Shown here: one piece after another, positions 4,107-6,689 of the stretch
How positions within the stretch are numbered: position 1 is the first letter of the stretch
How the letters are laid out: each line of letters begins with the position of its first letter
NCBI GenBank assembly: GCA_007119305.1
Contig: SKPY01000268.1
Span: 1-6,689 of the forward strand
DNA from: Nitriliruptorales bacterium
GTDB taxonomy: Bacteria > Actinomycetota > Nitriliruptoria > Euzebyales > Egibacteraceae
DNA length: 6,689 nt
Direction of reading: 5' to 3'
Made by a program: the position numbers and the translations under genes
Notes under the pieces: model-generated
Told to the model about the DNA's origin: nothing
What the model saw: only the letters and a program-made list of their open reading frames with translations
The model's database searches: none

Positions 4107-5648
4107 TCACGAGACGAGCACGAACGCCACGCCGCCGCCGAGCAGTGCGTACAGCAGGGTGACGCCGAGCGTGCGGCGCAGCACCTCACCCTCCCGGCCG
4201 GTCAGCGCGACGGTCGCGCTCGCCGCGACGATGTTGTGCGGGCAGACGGCGTTGCCGATCGCCGCGCCGAACCCCTGGACGCCGACGAGCGGCGCGGGCG
4301 GCAACCCGAGGGCTGCGGCGGTGGCCACCTGGAAGTCGGTGAACAGGATGTTGGACGCGGTGGCCGAACCGGTCACGAACGTCCCGAGGGCGCCGACGAG
4401 CGGCGCCAGCAGCGGCCACGCGCCCCCGGCCCCGCCGGCGGCGGCCTCGGCGAGCGCGTCGATCATGCCGGCGTGGACCATGAGGCGCGACAGGCCGAGC
4501 ATCGCCACGAGCGCCACCGTCACGGGCGCGAGACGGCGGGTGGCGGCCACGAAGGCGTCCTGCACCCGCCGGCCGGCCCGCTGGACGCCCGCCCCGGCGA
4601 CGAAGCCCACGAGCAGCATCGTGCCGGGGTGGTAGAGGGGCTGGACCGAACCCCGGAACTCCCCGGCGACCTCCCAGCCGACCTCGACCGCACGCAGCGC
4701 CTCCTGCAGCGGGGGGACGAGGCGGGTGACGAGCACGAGGCCGACGAGCACCAGGTACGGTGCGGCGGCGCGCAGCAGCGCCGCCGGCGGCAGGGGCACC
4801 CGCTCGGCCACCGGCAGCGCCGGTGCGGGCACCTGCACGCGGCGCACGAGCAGGAGCACCGCCACGAACCCGAGGGCCCCGAACAGGGCGCCGCCGAGCG
4901 TGGGCAGCTCCGGCCCGACGAGCTGGGACAGCAGCGCGAACGGGACGAGGAACGCGATGCCGGCCCCCGCGGTCCACAGCCAGGTCGAGGCGCGCAGCCC
5001 CACACCCTCGGGCAAGCCGCGCCCGACGACCAGCATGGCCGCCACCAGCGGCACCCATCCGAGCAGGCTGTGGTACAGGCCGGTGGCCTGCGCGAGCTCC
5101 AGCGCCGACAGCCCCGTCGCTGCCACCTGCGGCACGATCGGCGTGCCGACCGCCCCGAACGACACCCCGACCGAGTGCCCGAGCATCGCCGCCACCACGG
5201 CGGTGATGGGCGCGAACCCGGCGCTGACGAGGAACGGCGCCGCCAGCGCCACCGACGTGCCGAAGCCCGCGGCGCCTTCCATGAACAGGGCGAAGAACCA
5301 GGCGATGAGCAGCGCCAGCAGCCGTGGGTCGGGGGTCAGGCGGCCGAGGGCGTCGCGCAGCACCTCGTTCGCCCCGGTGCGCTGCTGCAGCTCGTAGATC
5401 CCGAGGGCGGGCCCGATGATCCACAGGATCGTGACCGCGGTGAAGCCCGCCTCGGCCGCGAGCCCGCCGACCGCCGCGCCCGTGCCCACCCCCGGCAGCA
5501 GCGCCGCGGGGAAGTCGTAGGCGAGGACCGCGACGAGCGCGGTCGCGGCCAGCCCCATCAGACCGGCCCGCGCCGCGGACCAGTGCAGCACGACCATGAG
5601 CACGAGGATCAGCGCGATCGGGAGCAGCGCGAGCAGGGTCACGAGCAT
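4107..5648 (-). CDS. lctP: LctP-family permease (L-lactate/glycolate-type), divergent branch
   Basis: This 513-residue integral membrane protein has about 12-14 hydrophobic segments and is slightly shorter than E. coli LldP (about 550). Family landmarks are in order: the GPALGIYELQQRTGA region (79-93), FMEGAAGFG (122-130), FGAVGTPI (164-171), the GSATASN segment (427-433) and GNAVCPHNIVAA (465-476). The family imports lactate or related 2-hydroxy acids with protons. In E. coli the last two positions read SDTSSN and ISPQSIAIA (recalled), so the likely substrate region differs and the cargo may not be lactate. ATG 5648 has GAGGG (5662-5658) 9 bases upstream. The sugar-kinase gene ends 34 bases before it on the same strand, so the two are probably co-transcribed. 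No lactate dehydrogenase gene is visible nearby. Confidence 0.88.
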   Translation of the reverse strand: MLVTLLALLPIALILVLMVVLHWSAARAGLMGLAATALVAVLAYDFPAALLPGVGTGAAVGGLAAEAGFTAVTILWIIGPALGIYELQQRTGANEVLRDALGRLTPDPRLLALLIAWFFALFMEGAAGFGTSVALAAPFLVSAGFAPITAVVAAMLGHSVGVSFGAVGTPIVPQVAATGLSALELAQATGLYHSLLGWVPLVAAMLVVGRGLPEGVGLRASTWLWTAGAGIAFLVPFALLSQLVGPELPTLGGALFGALGFVAVLLLVRRVQVPAPALPVAERVPLPPAALLRAAAPYLVLVGLVLVTRLVPPLQEALRAVEVGWEVAGEFRGSVQPLYHPGTMLLVGFVAGAGVQRAGRRVQDAFVAATRRLAPVTVALVAMLGLSRLMVHAGMIDALAEAAAGGAGGAWPLLAPLVGALGTFVTGSATASNILFTDFQVATAAALGLPPAPLVGVQGFGAAIGNAVCPHNIVAASATVALTGREGEVLRRTLGVTLLYALLGGGVAFVLVS

Positions 5649-5682
5649 CGGCGGGAACCCTCACACCGCCGGGCTGACGCGG

Positions 5683-6689
5683 TCAAGTCGGGTCGAGCAG
5701 CGCCTGCCCGGCCTCGAGGACGCGGTCGATGCGGGCCAGCGTGGCGTCATCACGCTCGACCGCCGCGTGCTCCTCGCCCTGCCCGTGCCCCCAGCGACGG
5801 GCGACCGCGAGGGGCTCCTCGCCGGTGCGGGCAGCCGCGGCTTGGGCGGCGGCACCAAGCGCGACGAACTCCTGCGGTTGCGGGAGCAGCAGCCGGCGGC
5901 CGGACAGGCGAGCGGCCACGCGCCGCCACGTGCGGCCACGTGCCCCGCCGCCGACCACGACGAGGGGCGCGTCGGGCTGCAGGCCCGACGAGTGCACGGC
6001 CAGGGCGTCGAGCGCGGTCATCAGCGCGGCGACCGCCCCCTCGTAGGCCGCCAGCAGGATCTCGCGGGGGGTGGTGTCGTGGTCCAGCCCGGTGACCAGT
6101 CCGGTGGCCTGGGGCAGGTTGGGCGTGCGCTCGCCGTCGAGATAGGGCAGCACCACCACGTCCGCCGTCTCGGCGACGTCGTCCCGGTCCAGCCCGAACC
6201 ACGCCGCCACCCGGTCCACCGCCACGGTGCAGTTCAAGGTGCACGCGAGCGGAAGGTAGCGCCCGGTCGCGTCGGCGAACCCGGCCACGACGCCGCTGGC
6301 GTCGGCGGCGGGGCGCTCGCTGGCGAGGTAGACCGTCCCGGAGGTCCCGAGCGAGAGCACCGGCACGCCAGGGTCCACGCCGAGGCCGAGCGCAGCCCCC
6401 ATGTTGTCGCCCGTGCCCACCCCCACGGGTATGCCCTCCGGCAGCCCGAAGGTGCCTGCCGCGCGGGCCGTCACCGCACCGGCAGCGTCGGCGTGGCCCC
6501 GCACCGGCGGCAGCAGCTGCGGGTCGAGCGCCACGTCGGCCAGGGCGAGCACATCGGCGCGGTAGGCCTCCTCGTGCGCCGACCACCATCCCGTCCCGGA
6601 GGCGTCGCCACGGTCGGTGCTCGCCGTCCCGGTGAGCTGGCCGGTCAGCCAGTCGTGGGGCAGGCACACCCCCGCGGCCGCGCGCGCGA
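5683..6689 (-). CDS. xylB: Xylulokinase (FGGY kinase), N-terminus beyond window
   Basis: About 334 C-terminal residues are visible, out of a family length of roughly 470-500. Xylulokinase phosphorylates D-xylulose with ATP to xylulose 5-phosphate, feeding the pentose phosphate pathway in the cytoplasm. Typical segments occur in order: LPHDWLTGQLTG, TDRGDASGTGWWS, GTGDNMGAALG with the likely catalytic Asp encoded at 6408-6406, SLGTSGTVY, the LPYLDGERTPNLP stretch, and VVVGGGARG near the ATP site. The open frame continues to the right edge past the internal GTG at 6669, so that codon is not the start. Other FGGY kinases are possible, but the DASGTGWWS and CTLN segments favour xylulokinase. The permease gene follows after 34 bases. 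No xylose isomerase is visible in this window. Confidence 0.87.
   Translation of the reverse strand, partial: ARAAAGVCLPHDWLTGQLTGTASTDRGDASGTGWWSAHEEAYRADVLALADVALDPQLLPPVRGHADAAGAVTARAAGTFGLPEGIPVGVGTGDNMGAALGLGVDPGVPVLSLGTSGTVYLASERPAADASGVVAGFADATGRYLPLACTLNCTVAVDRVAAWFGLDRDDVAETADVVVLPYLDGERTPNLPQATGLVTGLDHDTTPREILLAAYEGAVAALMTALDALAVHSSGLQPDAPLVVVGGGARGRTWRRVAARLSGRRLLLPQPQEFVALGAAAQAAAARTGEEPLAVARRWGHGQGEEHAAVERDDATLARIDRVLEAGQALLDPT

Noticed and set aside
4186..5664. Second minus-strand frame within the permease gene
   Set aside because: Arg/Gly/Ala-rich out-of-frame translation of the permease gene.
2781..6095. Very long plus-strand open frame of 1104 codons
   Set aside because: It runs across the 161-residue gene, uppP and antisense to the permease and kinase genes. 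Its product is a low-complexity Arg/Ala/Gly/His-rich mix with no domain. It is a high-G+C shadow of well-supported genes.
1..6689. Defence system, prophage, CRISPR array or mobile element
   Set aside because: No regular repeats, transposase, integrase, nuclease or phage motif was seen on either strand.

Overview
The window is about 73% G+C by eye, with GTG starts, short gaps between genes and gene families typical of high-GC Actinomycetota. The species cannot be named from this sequence. It looks like ordinary chromosome: no transposase, integrase, phage gene, CRISPR array, rRNA or tRNA was seen.

Layout. (1) Positions 1-502, minus strand: the N-terminal 167 residues of a phosphoribosyltransferase-domain protein that runs off the left edge. 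(2) Positions 643-938, plus strand: a two-gene unit of a 19-residue hydrophobic peptide and a 75-residue single-pass membrane protein, with the second ribosome binding site overlapping the first stop codon. (3) Positions 939-1099: gene-free, with two perfect hairpins. (4) Positions 1100-2455, minus: a multicopper oxidase made of a membrane-anchored blue-copper cupredoxin domain, a His/acid-rich linker and a two-domain oxidase module. (5) Positions 2579-3064, minus: a 161-residue protein that may have an SRPBCC/START-like fold. (6) Positions 3217-4092, plus: an undecaprenyl-diphosphatase (UppP/BacA) homologue with an altered first active-site motif. (7) Positions 4107-5648, minus: a LctP-family permease. 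(8) Positions 5683-6689, minus: the C-terminal two thirds of a xylulokinase, which runs off the right edge and lies 34 bases upstream of the permease.

How the genes may work together. The permease and sugar kinase form a likely carbon-uptake operon. The oxidase, the 161-residue protein and UppP act at or near the envelope, or have no known location, and share no obvious pathway. The less expected signal is regulatory. Three sites resembling the DosR/DevR dormancy-regulator box sit at 2554-2573, 3097-3116 and 3119-3138. The last two are 22 bp apart centre to centre in the gap between the divergent 161-residue gene and uppP. The first is upstream of the oxidase gene. From memory, a protein with this type of phosphoribosyltransferase domain, Rv0571c, belongs to the DosR regulon of Mycobacterium tuberculosis, so a hypoxia or redox-stress theme is plausible but unproven.
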